A stretch of DNA of 64,000 nucleotides from the NCBI GenBank assembly GCA_012839585.1, contig DUNB01000043.1, forward strand, positions 1 through 64,000. The letters are read 5' to 3'. Made by a program: the position numbers and the translations under genes. The number at the start of each line of letters is the position of its first letter. The stretch's first letter is position 1. This DNA comes from Alcaligenaceae bacterium. GTDB taxonomy: Bacteria > Pseudomonadota > Gammaproteobacteria > Burkholderiales > Burkholderiaceae_B. This document shows positions 49,793 through 59,824 of the stretch, one piece after another. The notes under the pieces are model-generated. The model was not told the DNA's origin. It saw only the letters and a list, made by a program, of their open reading frames with translations, and searched no databases.

Positions 49793-50389
49793 ATGAGCAA
49801 AAAAACCGGTTTAGGCCCCTGGCACGAAGTACGCCGTTCCGACCTCCACGGTCGTGGCGTCTTTGCCCGCCGCCCTATACCCAAAGGCACATATATATTG
49901 GAATACGAAGGCGTACGCATTACCCCTGAGGAGGCCGATGCGCAGGAGCCCACCGACCCCAATGATCCCTATCACACGTTCTTCTTTGCGATTAGCAATG
50001 GCATGATCATTGATGGCGGGCAAAACGGGAACGACTCGCGCTTTATCAATCACTCTTGCGATCCCAACTGTGAAGGGCACGAAAGCGACGATGGCGACAA
50101 AGTCTTTATTGTGGCCATGCGTGATATTGCACAAGGCGAGGAGCTACTCTATGACTACGCCCTGACCATTGATGACAAGCTCACCAAAACCCTGAAAAAA
50201 CAATATGCCTGCTGGTGTGGCGCCAAAACATGTCGTGGTACCATGTTAGCCCTGCCTAAGCTCACTAAACAGCAACAAGAACAGGCCAAGTTAAAAAAGT
50301 GGATAAAAAAACAAATCCGTAAAGAGATGCGTAAGAAGATGCGCAAGCAAATCCGCAAAGAACTTAAAAAATCATTACGTAATACGTAA
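49793..50389 (+). CDS. SET-domain protein-lysine N-methyltransferase-like, with post-SET Cys motif and Lys/Arg-rich C-terminus
   Basis: HGRGVFARRPIPKGTYILEYEG, GNDSRFINHSCDPNCE, IAQGEELLYDYAL, CWCGAKTCRGTM; tail KKWIKKQIRKEMRKKMRKQIRKELKKSLRNT. Confidence 0.93.
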   Translation: MSKKTGLGPWHEVRRSDLHGRGVFARRPIPKGTYILEYEGVRITPEEADAQEPTDPNDPYHTFFFAISNGMIIDGGQNGNDSRFINHSCDPNCEGHESDDGDKVFIVAMRDIAQGEELLYDYALTIDDKLTKTLKKQYACWCGAKTCRGTMLALPKLTKQQQEQAKLKKWIKKQIRKEMRKKMRKQIRKELKKSLRNT

Positions 50390-50408
50390 AAAAACCAACA
50401 AACCAAAG

Positions 50409-50444
50409 AAAAAGGGCGATTCCATGGAAGAATCGCCCTTTTTT
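50409..50444. terminator. Bidirectional terminator between the SET gene and amn
   Basis: A5-GGGCGATTC-N7-GAATCGCCC-T6. Confidence 0.92.
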
Positions 50445-50492
50445 GCTTTTAAACGCTAACCAAGATCTGGCTAGCTATGTCTATGTACCCCG

Positions 50493-51986
50493 TTACTGAA
50501 ACGCGGTTTCAATAAAACTACGTAATTTTCTTGAGTGCAGACGCTCAGGAGGCATTTCTCGAACCAGTTCTAAGGCCCGTATGCCTATATGCAAATGCTG
50601 ACCCACCTGTGTGCTATAGAACGCATTAGCCATGCCTGGCAGTTTAAGCTCGCCATGCAAGGGTTTATCTGACACACAGAGCAAGGTGCCATAGGGCACC
50701 CTAAACCTAAACCCATTCGCCGCAATCGTGGCCGACTCCATATCCAAAGCAATCGCTCGTGACTGTGAAAGCCTACGTACAGGTTCCGAGTGATCCCGTA
50801 ACTCCCAGTTTCTATTATCTATAGAGGCCACCGTGCCGGTACGCATAATGCGTTTTAATTCCCAACCAGATAGCCCTGCCACCTCTGCCACCGCCTGTTC
50901 TAAGGCGATCTGGATCTCAGCCAAAGGCGGTACAGGCACCCAGGTAGGCAAATCATCATCTAAGACCTTATCCTGACGCACATAGCCATGCGCTAACACG
51001 TAATCGCCCAGTCGCTGCGTAGTTCGTAGCCCCGCGCAATGCCCTAACATCAGCCACGCTGATGGTCGCAATACCGCCACGTGGTCGGTAATGGTTTTCG
51101 CATTTGAAGGACCCACCCCGATATTGATCAAGGTAATGCCACTGTGATTATCACGCATCAGATGATAAGACGGCATTTGAGGAAGCCGTGATAAAGGCGT
51201 TCCACTCGTTTTTCCGCCAGCATAAGTGATCACATTCCCTGGTTCCACTAAAGCGGTATACCCCCCTTTCTCATCAGCCAGCGTCTGCTTTGCCCAAGAG
51301 CAAAACTCATCCACATAAAACTGGTAGTTGGTAAACAACACGAAATTTTGAAAGTACGAGGGACGTGTGGCGGTGTAATGCTGCAATCGCTGTAAGGAGT
51401 AATCAACACGTGGCGCCGTAAAAGGTGCTAAAGGTAAAGGCTCTCCTTTTTTAGGCTCCCAGGTGCCATTAACAATGGTGTCGTCCATATGAATTAGGTC
51501 AGGCACATCAAAGTGATCTCGTAAGCTATGCCCTGAGGATTCGGGATAAATAGCCTCCTTTTCCTCATTACCATTCAAACAAAAATGCAGCGGAATAGGC
51601 TGACTGGACTCACCAACCTCCACCCCAACCCCATGGTTTTTAATCAGCAAGCCTAGCTGCTCTACAAAATAATTAAAAAACAAATCGGGCTGTGTCACGG
51701 TAGTGGCATAAAGCCCTGGCTCCACGACATGACCGTAAGACAAACGACTATCTATCTCTTCGTGCGTCTCCACACGTATACGTATCGCAGGGTAACACGC
51801 TCTAAAACGCTCTCCCTCTGGAAAACCTTCCTGCATACATAATCTAAATTTTTCTTTAATGAACTGTGTGTTTCGCTCATAAATATCAAGCAGCCGCTGT
51901 GTCGCTGCAGTCGCATCCATAAAACGCTCATACGCCATCGTGGGCGGCAACTGAGTCACTATGCTGGACGGTGTATTATCTTTCAT
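50493..51986 (-). CDS. amn: AMP nucleosidase; start at MKDNTPSS
   Basis: Amn-like throughout (PSYHLMRDNHSGITLINIGVGPSNAKTITDHVAVLRPSAWLMLGHCAGLRTTQRLGDYVLAHGYVRQDKVLD, ALDMESATIAANGFRFRVPYGTLLCVSDKPLHGELKLPG). Confidence 0.93.
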   Translation of the reverse strand: MKDNTPSSIVTQLPPTMAYERFMDATAATQRLLDIYERNTQFIKEKFRLCMQEGFPEGERFRACYPAIRIRVETHEEIDSRLSYGHVVEPGLYATTVTQPDLFFNYFVEQLGLLIKNHGVGVEVGESSQPIPLHFCLNGNEEKEAIYPESSGHSLRDHFDVPDLIHMDDTIVNGTWEPKKGEPLPLAPFTAPRVDYSLQRLQHYTATRPSYFQNFVLFTNYQFYVDEFCSWAKQTLADEKGGYTALVEPGNVITYAGGKTSGTPLSRLPQMPSYHLMRDNHSGITLINIGVGPSNAKTITDHVAVLRPSAWLMLGHCAGLRTTQRLGDYVLAHGYVRQDKVLDDDLPTWVPVPPLAEIQIALEQAVAEVAGLSGWELKRIMRTGTVASIDNRNWELRDHSEPVRRLSQSRAIALDMESATIAANGFRFRVPYGTLLCVSDKPLHGELKLPGMANAFYSTQVGQHLHIGIRALELVREMPPERLHSRKLRSFIETAFQ

Positions 51987-52084
51987 AAAAAGTATCCTTT
52001 GCCTTTTAAAAAAAACAAAAAAATGGCAAAGCAAATAAAAAAACGGGATGCTTCACTTCATTTTTCTTTTTTTACCAGATGAGT

Positions 52085-52101
52085 CGATACTTTTAGTATC
52101 G
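52085..52101. promoter_or_regulatory. Inverted repeat CGATACTTTTAGTATCG between divergent amn and glcB
   Basis: 6-bp arms, 5-nt spacer, in the divergent intergenic region. Confidence 0.45.
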
Positions 52102-52231
52102 GATCAACTAACCTAAATCGCTCTTCAACAACCCCCCTCTTACAAGCCATAATAAATTGAAAGGCAACGCATTTAATCAAAAACATAATAGCAAAAGCCA
52201 CTCATCTATCTTATGACATTAGGGGGATCTC

Positions 52232-54400
52232 ATGACACAACGTATCTTATGCGGACAGCTATATGTTGATCAGCAACTTTACGACTTTATCCAGAATAAC
52301 GCCCTACCAGGTACAGGCCTGGATGCCCACTCTTTTTGGCAAGGGTTCAGTGATCTCGTTCATGATCTTGCCCCAAAAAACCAAGCGCTATTACAAAAAC
52401 GCGACCAACTGCAAAGCCAAATAGATCAATGGCATCAACGTCATCCAGGCCCGATTAAAGATATGGCGGCCTATCAAGCTTTTTTAAAAGAGATCGGTTA
52501 TTTGGTCGAGCAACCGGTGCAAGCTCGCATCAATACTGATCAAATAGATAGCGCTATTACACAACAGGCCGGCCCTCAATTGGTTGTGCCCATTACCAAT
52601 GCCCGCTATGCATTAAACGCGGCCAATGCGCGTTGGGGTAGTCTCTACGACGCCTTATATGGCACAGACGCCATTCCTACCACCGGTGGCGCAGAGATCA
52701 CCGCCACCTACAACCCAACGCGTGGACAACAGGTAATAGCTTTTGCTCGCCGCTTTTTAGATAGCGCGATTCCTCTACAAACAGGCTCACATCAAGACGC
52801 CACCTTGTACACCATTCAAAATGGCGCCTTACAAATCCACCTAAAAAACGGCACGCAAACCGCTCTTAAAGACAGTGCTAGTCTATTAGGTTATCGTGGC
52901 GCCCCCTCTGCCCCAGAGGCGCTGATCTTTACGCACCACGGCTTACGTTTTGAGCTACAGATTGATCGTAACCACCCCATCGGCAAAGACGATGCGGCCG
53001 GTATCAAAGATCTGCTCATGGAATCTGCCATCACCACCATTATGGATTGTGAGGACTCGGTGGCCACCGTGGACGCCGAAGACAAAACCTTGGCTTATAA
53101 AAACTGGTTAGGTCTTATTACAGGGGATCTCAGTGCAGACATTCAAAAAGGCGGTCGCACCACCACGCGACGCTTAAACCCTGACCGAGAATACACTGAT
53201 CTCAACGGCCAGCCCCAACGATTGCCTGGTCGTTCGCTGATGTTTATCCGTAATGTAGGGCATTTGATGACCAATCCGGCCATCCTTGACCAGAATGATC
53301 AGCCTATTCCTGAAGGGATCATGGATGCGGTGATCACCAGCCTAATCGCAATGCGTGACTTGAGCCTAAAAACCAACTCAGAAAAAGGCTCTATCTACAT
53401 TGTTAAACCCAAAATGCATGGCCCGGAGGAAGTGGCTTTTGCGGATGAACTCTTTGCACGCACCGAAGACCTGCTAAATATCCCACGCAACACATTAAAA
53501 ATGGGCATCATGGACGAGGAGCGCCGTACCACGGTTAACCTTAAAGCCTGTATTCATGCCGCCAAAGAACGTGTTGCTTTTATTAACACCGGCTTTTTGG
53601 ATAGAACAGGCGATGAGATCCACACCTGCATGCAAGCAGGCCCCGTCGCACGCAAAAATGAAATCAAAAACCTCGCTTGGTTACCTGCCTATGAGCGCAA
53701 CAACGTTCAAGTGGGATTGGATTGTGGTTTGCGTGGTCGCGCTCAAATAGGTAAAGGCATGTGGGCGATGCCTGACCTGATGGCCGATATGCTAGAGCAA
53801 AAAATTGGCCACCTAAAAGCAGGTGGTAACACCGCTTGGGTCCCCTCACCAACGGCTGCGACACTGCATGCTTTGCACTACCATCAACTCGATGTACAGC
53901 AAATCCAAAAAGAGATGGAGGGTCAGAACGAACCCTTACTAGAAGACATTCTAACCATCCCCGTCGTAGAAACGCCAAGCTGGAGTGCTGAAGACATTCA
54001 GCAAGAACTCGATAACAACGCACAAGGTATTTTGGGATACGTAGTACGTTGGATTGACCAGGGCATAGGTTGCTCTAAGGTTCCTGATATTCACGATGTG
54101 GGCTTGATGGAAGACCGCGCTACGCTGCGTATTTCCAGCCAACATATTGCCAACTGGATGCTGCACGGTATCGTTAGCCCGGAACAGGTCGATGCCACTC
54201 TGCAGCGCATGGCTGCTGTTGTGGATCAACAAAACCAAGGAGACGTTGCATATTCACCCATGGCAGGCCACTTTGACTCCTCCAAAGCCTATCAGGCTGC
54301 GCGTGACTTAGTGTTCAAAGGCCTGGAGCAACCCAATGGTTATACAGAGCCCCTGCTGCACCGCTGGCGCTTAAACCTCAAACAAGAGTCAGCCTCTTAA
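52232..54400 (+). CDS. glcB: Malate synthase G
   Basis: [93 protein letters not shown]. Confidence 0.96.
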   Translation: MTQRILCGQLYVDQQLYDFIQNNALPGTGLDAHSFWQGFSDLVHDLAPKNQALLQKRDQLQSQIDQWHQRHPGPIKDMAAYQAFLKEIGYLVEQPVQARINTDQIDSAITQQAGPQLVVPITNARYALNAANARWGSLYDALYGTDAIPTTGGAEITATYNPTRGQQVIAFARRFLDSAIPLQTGSHQDATLYTIQNGALQIHLKNGTQTALKDSASLLGYRGAPSAPEALIFTHHGLRFELQIDRNHPIGKDDAAGIKDLLMESAITTIMDCEDSVATVDAEDKTLAYKNWLGLITGDLSADIQKGGRTTTRRLNPDREYTDLNGQPQRLPGRSLMFIRNVGHLMTNPAILDQNDQPIPEGIMDAVITSLIAMRDLSLKTNSEKGSIYIVKPKMHGPEEVAFADELFARTEDLLNIPRNTLKMGIMDEERRTTVNLKACIHAAKERVAFINTGFLDRTGDEIHTCMQAGPVARKNEIKNLAWLPAYERNNVQVGLDCGLRGRAQIGKGMWAMPDLMADMLEQKIGHLKAGGNTAWVPSPTAATLHALHYHQLDVQQIQKEMEGQNEPLLEDILTIPVVETPSWSAEDIQQELDNNAQGILGYVVRWIDQGIGCSKVPDIHDVGLMEDRATLRISSQHIANWMLHGIVSPEQVDATLQRMAAVVDQQNQGDVAYSPMAGHFDSSKAYQAARDLVFKGLEQPNGYTEPLLHRWRLNLKQESAS

Positions 54401-54444
54401 GGCAAATCGGCTTCTCTTTATTAGAATCCGAGTCCACTTAAAGC

Positions 54445-54483
54445 AAAAAGACCGCAGCCGGCAATCTACCGGCTGCGGTTTTT
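54445..54483 (+). terminator. Rho-independent terminator after glcB
   Basis: ACCGCAGCCGG-N7-CCGGCTGCGGT-T5. Confidence 0.9.
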
Positions 54484-54543
54484 ATATGCGCTGTATGACC
54501 ATGCTAAACTGCACGCATCTTACCTCTATTTTTTAAATAAAAA

Positions 54544-55539
54544 ATGAAATCCGCTGTCGTTTTTACTAGAGATAGGCCTTTTTTCGGGTCTAACATCACC
54601 TGTATTCCCCCTATCTATATGATCCATAAATACCTAGAGTGCAAAGAAATATCGGTATTTATTACGACGGGATTAGATTATTTTTATAAACAAATACCCT
54701 GGATTAGCCAACACCACGAAAAACAAAGCCTACTTAATCAAATCCGTAACACACCGAAAAATAATGATTTAATCTATTCCATGAGACCTGGCATGGATAC
54801 CCTACCCATTATTAAAATAACAACCAAAACCAAAGCACTCGTCGGGTTTAGCTTAAGATCCTTTCTTTCAAATTATTTTTTTAACTATCATGAGCCGTGC
54901 GATACAAGCACCTATAGAGGCTTGGCACAAATCATGCCCTTGCACCACTATCTAAACCTACCTGAAAATCCTACGTATTATTTAAGAGAGGCGATGCTGG
55001 CTTTAATAGGTAAAAAAGTAGAAAAAGAACAAAGAATAAACATCATCCCTGGAGCTGGCGGTGGTGAGCATAAAAAATGGGGGGTAGAAAATTATTTAAA
55101 TCTGATATTAAAAATAAGCAACCTAAATAAAAACATTGGATTTAATTTAATTATTGGAAACCAAGAAAAAAAAGAAGCCGATTATATCCAACAAAAAACC
55201 AATCATTTAAACATCGACATTAAAATCTGCGAGAACCTTCCTCTAAAGGAGCTTACCGCTCTCATTGAAAGTGGATTGCTCACGGTCTCTAATGACTGTG
55301 GCCCCTCTCATATTGCTCAGTGCCTCACAGCTCCATTCATAGGCATCTACTTTGAAGAAAACAAAGAGTGGTTCTTAAAACATGAGCACAGCCTTGCCCT
55401 CTACCCAAACAACAAAGATATTAGGGCGGTTTCCGTAGACTTGGTTTTTGAAAAAACCAAAGAGTTACTAGGAAAAGTGAAAACAGCCCAAGAGCAAGAT
55501 AATGTTTCATGTGAAACCACAGCATTCTGTCACGCATAA
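54544..55539 (+). CDS. GT9-family (heptosyltransferase-like) glycosyltransferase
   Basis: INIIPGAGGGEHKKWGVENYLNL, LPLKELTALIESGLLTVSNDCGPSHIAQCLTAPFIGIY. Confidence 0.8.
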   Translation: MKSAVVFTRDRPFFGSNITCIPPIYMIHKYLECKEISVFITTGLDYFYKQIPWISQHHEKQSLLNQIRNTPKNNDLIYSMRPGMDTLPIIKITTKTKALVGFSLRSFLSNYFFNYHEPCDTSTYRGLAQIMPLHHYLNLPENPTYYLREAMLALIGKKVEKEQRINIIPGAGGGEHKKWGVENYLNLILKISNLNKNIGFNLIIGNQEKKEADYIQQKTNHLNIDIKICENLPLKELTALIESGLLTVSNDCGPSHIAQCLTAPFIGIYFEENKEWFLKHEHSLALYPNNKDIRAVSVDLVFEKTKELLGKVKTAQEQDNVSCETTAFCHA

Positions 55540-55583
55540 TCAAAACAAGTCTGTGTAACAGCATAAATACGCCGGCTCTAAAC

Positions 55584-55621
55584 AAAAAAGAGGTAGTAGC
55601 CATGGCTACTACCTCTTTTTT
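55584..55621. terminator. Bidirectional terminator: perfect 38-bp palindrome
   Basis: AAAAAAGAGGTAGTAGCCATGGCTACTACCTCTTTTTT between convergent genes. Confidence 0.93.
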
Positions 55622-55644
55622 TACATCTTTAAACAGCTTTTGAA

Positions 55645-56835
55645 CTACTTACGAACTTGTGCAATTAGCTCATCCAGTATCTGCAACGCCGTATCCAAAT
55701 CCTCTTTGCTCAGATTTAGTGCAGGCATGAAACGCAACAAATTAGGACGCGGGGAGTTCAACAACATACCTTCTGGATCGCGCAGACGGGCGGCCTCAAC
55801 CAATGCAGGGCCATCGTCTCGATCCAAAACCAAAGCGCGTAATAGACCTTGACCACGCTCTCCTTTGAAACCCCATTTAGCGCTCAAGGCCAGCAAGCCC
55901 TCGGACAGCTGCTGAGCACGCTCATTCACGCTTTCCATAAAGCCATCCGCTGTTAAGGTTTGCATTACCGCTACACCTGCAGCCGTCATGACCGGGTTGC
56001 CGTTATAAGTACCACCCTGATCGCCATGCTCAAAACACGAGACGGACTCTTTGGCACAGAGTGCGGAAAGCGGTACCCCAGCACCAATCCCTTTGCCTAG
56101 CGTCATGATATCAGGCTCAACGTCGGAGTGTTGATAGGCAAAAAGCTTACCCGTACGACCCATTCCGCTTTGCACCTCATCCACGATAAGCAGCATGCCA
56201 AACTCATCGCACAGGTCGCGTAGAGCCTGCATAAAGGCAGGCTCGGCAGGAATCACACCGCCCTCGCCTTGGACGGGCTCAAGCATAACGGCAACGGTTT
56301 TTTCATCAACCAAAGCACGCACTGAATCAATGTCGTTAAGTTTTGCTTTGGGGAAACCGTCGACTTGTGGGGCAAAAATCGTATCCCAACCAGATTTACC
56401 AGAGGCCGACATCGTGGCTAGAGTACGGCCGTGAAAGCTGTGTTCAAAGGTGATGATTTTGTACGCGCCGGAGCGATTTTTTTGCCCCCATTTACGCGCT
56501 AGTTTGATCGCCCCCTCGTTGGCCTCGCCACCACTGTTTGCAAAAAACACACGGTCAAAACATGAATGTTTTGTGATGAGTTTTGCTAACTCCATCATAG
56601 GCGCATTGTAAAAAGCCGGCGATGGATTCATCAGCGTAGAGGCTTGTTGGCACATGGCCTCTATCACGTTTTTAGGACTGTGACCCAAGGCATTAACCGC
56701 CCAACCCTGAATCATGTCCAGATAACGCTTGCCGTTGTGATCTTCGAGCCAAGAACCCTGGCCACGCACAAACACCAAATCTGGACGAGAGGTAATTTCC
56801 ATCAGTGCGTCAGCACCAGCCTGATCAAATTGCAT
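55645..56835 (-). CDS. argD: Acetylornithine transaminase-family class III aminotransferase (ArgD-like)
   Basis: FVRGQGSWLEDHNGKRYLDMIQGWAVNALGHSPK, FANSGGEANEGAIKLARKWG, FEHSFHGRTLATMSASGK, LEPVQGEGGVIPA, LLIVDEVQSGMGRTGKLFAYQ. Confidence 0.85.
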   Translation of the reverse strand: MQFDQAGADALMEITSRPDLVFVRGQGSWLEDHNGKRYLDMIQGWAVNALGHSPKNVIEAMCQQASTLMNPSPAFYNAPMMELAKLITKHSCFDRVFFANSGGEANEGAIKLARKWGQKNRSGAYKIITFEHSFHGRTLATMSASGKSGWDTIFAPQVDGFPKAKLNDIDSVRALVDEKTVAVMLEPVQGEGGVIPAEPAFMQALRDLCDEFGMLLIVDEVQSGMGRTGKLFAYQHSDVEPDIMTLGKGIGAGVPLSALCAKESVSCFEHGDQGGTYNGNPVMTAAGVAVMQTLTADGFMESVNERAQQLSEGLLALSAKWGFKGERGQGLLRALVLDRDDGPALVEAARLRDPEGMLLNSPRPNLLRFMPALNLSKEDLDTALQILDELIAQVRK

Positions 56836-56912
56836 AACGGCAACCCTGTATAAAAAAAGAGAATAAACGCTTAACTATCAATTTTAGCGCATGCGTTGTG
56901 CTTTGTACCATT

Positions 56913-58073
56913 CTAGAAAAAATCCCCTAATGCCAATTGCATAGGTTGAGAATCAAAAGCCGCACAATCGGCTTCTGCTATCAATTTGGCGGCTCGCACC
57001 CCAATCAAGCGTAGCCTACGATCACGCAAGTGTGCGCGACGTAAGTTTTGACGTGCGTGATGGATAATATCTGAAGCCAGTAGCACTGGGGTATCCACCG
57101 TCAAGTCCCTGGTCAAGATAGAAAAGTCATCAAAGCGCAACTTAACCCCTATGGTCTGCGCTCTGTAGCCTTTTTGCCGCAGGTCTTGTTCTAACTGCGT
57201 ACAAATCGCTGTCAGCATGGCTGTCAATTCTGCACGGTCACGTCCTACGTGCAAGTCTCTAGAAAACGTTCTCTCTCGACTGATGGATTTGGGTTCAGAG
57301 GACAGCACGATGGGGCGATGATCTATCCCTTGCGCGGCCTCTTTAAGCCATTGCGCATAACTTAGACCAAAGCGATCCTGTAAAACAGCAGGATCTGCCG
57401 CAGCCAGGTCTCCGATAGTGTGTATATTTAGCTGCGCCAATTTTTTTTGCGACTTAGGCCCTATGCCATTCACTTTACCTACCGCTAAAGGCCAGATTCG
57501 GGTTGGGACATCGGTTAGATTCAGTACACAAATCCCCTTTGGCTTATGCAAATCGGAAGCAATTTTAGAAAGTAGTTTATTGGGACTAATTCCTACTGAA
57601 CAGCTTAATCCAGTTGCTTTAAATACTACTTCTTGTAATTGACGCGCCAGATCCTCCGAGGATTGAGGCAAATGCGTTAAATCAATATAGATTTCATCAA
57701 TACCTCTATTTTCAATACGATCCGATATGGTCGCTACGGCCTGTTTAAATAGGCGCGAATAATGTCGGTAAGCGCTAAAGTTAGCCGGCAGCAGATAAGC
57801 ATCTGGCGCATATTGCGCGGCCTTCATCAGCCCCATCGCCGAGAAAACCCCCAGTGCTCGAGCCTCGTAGCTCGCCGTCGTCACCACCCCACGTCCCACA
57901 TAATCACCCAAACGGGCATAACGCCAAGAGCCATCGGCCAGCTGTTTGGGCATATCCACATTTCGCCCGCCAATTACCACGACTTTTCCCAGCAATTCGG
58001 GGTAATGCAATAGCTCTACTGATGCGTAAAATGCATCCATATCGAGATGAGCAATTCGAGTAGAGTTTGTCAT
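56913..58073 (-). CDS. dinB: DNA polymerase IV (Y-family)
   Basis: IAHLDMDAFYASVELL, SYEARALGVFSAM, IDEIYIDLT, GLSCSVGISPNKLLSKIASD; C-terminal clamp-binding-like QPMQLALGDFF. Confidence 0.93.
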   Translation of the reverse strand: MTNSTRIAHLDMDAFYASVELLHYPELLGKVVVIGGRNVDMPKQLADGSWRYARLGDYVGRGVVTTASYEARALGVFSAMGLMKAAQYAPDAYLLPANFSAYRHYSRLFKQAVATISDRIENRGIDEIYIDLTHLPQSSEDLARQLQEVVFKATGLSCSVGISPNKLLSKIASDLHKPKGICVLNLTDVPTRIWPLAVGKVNGIGPKSQKKLAQLNIHTIGDLAAADPAVLQDRFGLSYAQWLKEAAQGIDHRPIVLSSEPKSISRERTFSRDLHVGRDRAELTAMLTAICTQLEQDLRQKGYRAQTIGVKLRFDDFSILTRDLTVDTPVLLASDIIHHARQNLRRAHLRDRRLRLIGVRAAKLIAEADCAAFDSQPMQLALGDFF

Positions 58074-58193
58074 GATTAACCCTTTATTAGCCCCGCTTTA
58101 TACATGAATCGTCTATGCTTAACGTTGACGTCTTATATTCAGCTAAGGCACTATGAGAAAAAAATCCGTCTATAAACCCAAGGAGAAGCCTTT

Positions 58194-59768
58194 ATGCATA
58201 AAAAGCTTTTGGTTGCTGCCCTAACGGCAGCACTATTTATACCTGTGGCCAGCCAGGCAAAAACGCTGCGCTGGGCAAGTCAGGGGGACATTTTAACCCT
58301 TGACCCACATGCTCAAAACGAGGGCATGACCATTGCTGCCAGCAGCTATGTATACGAGCCTTTGGTTGAGTACGATAAAGACTTTAAAATCATTCCAGCT
58401 TTAGCTACTGCATGGGAAAACACCTCCGACACTGTCTGGCGTTTTAACTTACGCGAAGGCGTTAAGTTCCATGATGGCGCTGATTTCACTGCGGATGACG
58501 TGGTTTTCTCCATCCAACGAGCCTTAGCTCCTACTTCCAACTTTAAAGCCTATGTCAACGGCATTAAAGAGGCGCGAAAAATCGACACCTATACGGTTGA
58601 GATTGAAACTGAAGGCCCTAACCCTGTCTTAATTCGTCAGCTCACCAACGTGTTCATCATGAACAAAGCGTGGGCAGAGGCCAATAACGCCACCGCCCCG
58701 CAAGATTTCTCGAATCAACAAGAAACCTACTCCGCACGTCACGCCAACGGCACCGGGGCCTACAAACTAGAAAGCCGCGAGGTCGATGTTCGTACGACTT
58801 ATGTTGAAAACCCAGACTGGTGGGGCAAAGACAATAAGCCAGGTAACGTCACCAAAATTGTTTACACTCCGATCAAACAAAACGCGACTCGTACGGCCGC
58901 CCTGTTATCCGGAGAGATCGATTTTGTGCTCGATCCACCCGCACAAGACTTAAACCGCATCAAACAGCAGGCTAAGGTTGTCGAAGGCAACGAATACCGT
59001 ACGATTTATATCGGCTTAGACCAAAAGAGCCCAGAGCTCAAATACAGCTCTATCAAAGGCACCAACCCGTTTGCTGACCTTCGAGTGCGTCAGGCGCTTT
59101 ACCTAGCCATTGACACCGAGGCCATCAAAAAAGCCGTCATGCGTGGATCTTCCTCGCCTACCGGCACCATGATTGCGCCTCAGGTTCACGGCTGGACCGA
59201 AGAACTCGCTAAGCGCCCTGCTCCCGATCTAGAAAAGGCCAAAAACCTACTCAAAGAAGCGGGCTATGGTCCTAACGAACTCAACTTCACCTTAGACTGT
59301 CCTAACAACCGTTATATCAATGACGAGGCTATCTGTCAGGCAGTGGTCGGTATGTGGGCGCGTGCTGGTGTTAAAGCAAACCTAAACGCCATGCCTCGTG
59401 CGACCTATTTCCCCAAAGTTCAGTCCTATGACACCAGCGCGTACTTGTTCGGCTGGGGTGTTCCCACCTTTGATGCGCTTTACACACTACAAAGCCTCAT
59501 GCACAGCAAGGGCGAAGGTGCCGATGGTTCCTTTAACTTTGGTGGCTACGAAAATGCAGACGTAGATAAGCTCGTTGCTCAGATCAAAGTGGAAACGGAC
59601 GAAGCCAAACGTACCGATGCCATCCATCAGGTTCTGAAAATCCACGCCGAAGAAGTCGGCCATATTCCCTTGCACGACCAAGTTATCCCTTGGGCAATGG
59701 GTAAAAACGTAAACGTAGTGCACCGAGCAGATAACCGTCTGACTCCGCACTGGGTGACCATTGATTAA
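58194..59768 (+). CDS. ABC transporter periplasmic solute-binding protein, family 5 (peptide-type)
   Basis: Signal peptide; KTLRWASQGDILTLDPHAQNEGMTIAASSYVYEPLVEYD, REGVKFHDGADFTADDVVFSIQRAL. Confidence 0.94.
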   Translation: MHKKLLVAALTAALFIPVASQAKTLRWASQGDILTLDPHAQNEGMTIAASSYVYEPLVEYDKDFKIIPALATAWENTSDTVWRFNLREGVKFHDGADFTADDVVFSIQRALAPTSNFKAYVNGIKEARKIDTYTVEIETEGPNPVLIRQLTNVFIMNKAWAEANNATAPQDFSNQQETYSARHANGTGAYKLESREVDVRTTYVENPDWWGKDNKPGNVTKIVYTPIKQNATRTAALLSGEIDFVLDPPAQDLNRIKQQAKVVEGNEYRTIYIGLDQKSPELKYSSIKGTNPFADLRVRQALYLAIDTEAIKKAVMRGSSSPTGTMIAPQVHGWTEELAKRPAPDLEKAKNLLKEAGYGPNELNFTLDCPNNRYINDEAICQAVVGMWARAGVKANLNAMPRATYFPKVQSYDTSAYLFGWGVPTFDALYTLQSLMHSKGEGADGSFNFGGYENADVDKLVAQIKVETDEAKRTDAIHQVLKIHAEEVGHIPLHDQVIPWAMGKNVNVVHRADNRLTPHWVTID

Positions 59769-59824
59769 CAATTGAATAGGATCGTGGCGGTGGGCTTACC
59801 GTTCACCCCACGAGTCGCCCCCTT

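Noticed and set aside
49474-49962. 162-aa minus-strand Ala/Phe-rich ORF across the topB/SET junction
   Set aside because: Antisense of the Lys/Ala repeat; overlaps two well-supported genes.
55421-55603. 60-aa minus-strand ORF near the GT9 3' end
   Set aside because: Overlaps the GT9 coding region and a terminator; chance ORF.
58100-58130. AACGTTGACGTC upstream of the ABC operon as a second LiuR-like site
   Set aside because: Only a half-site resemblance; no convincing dyad.
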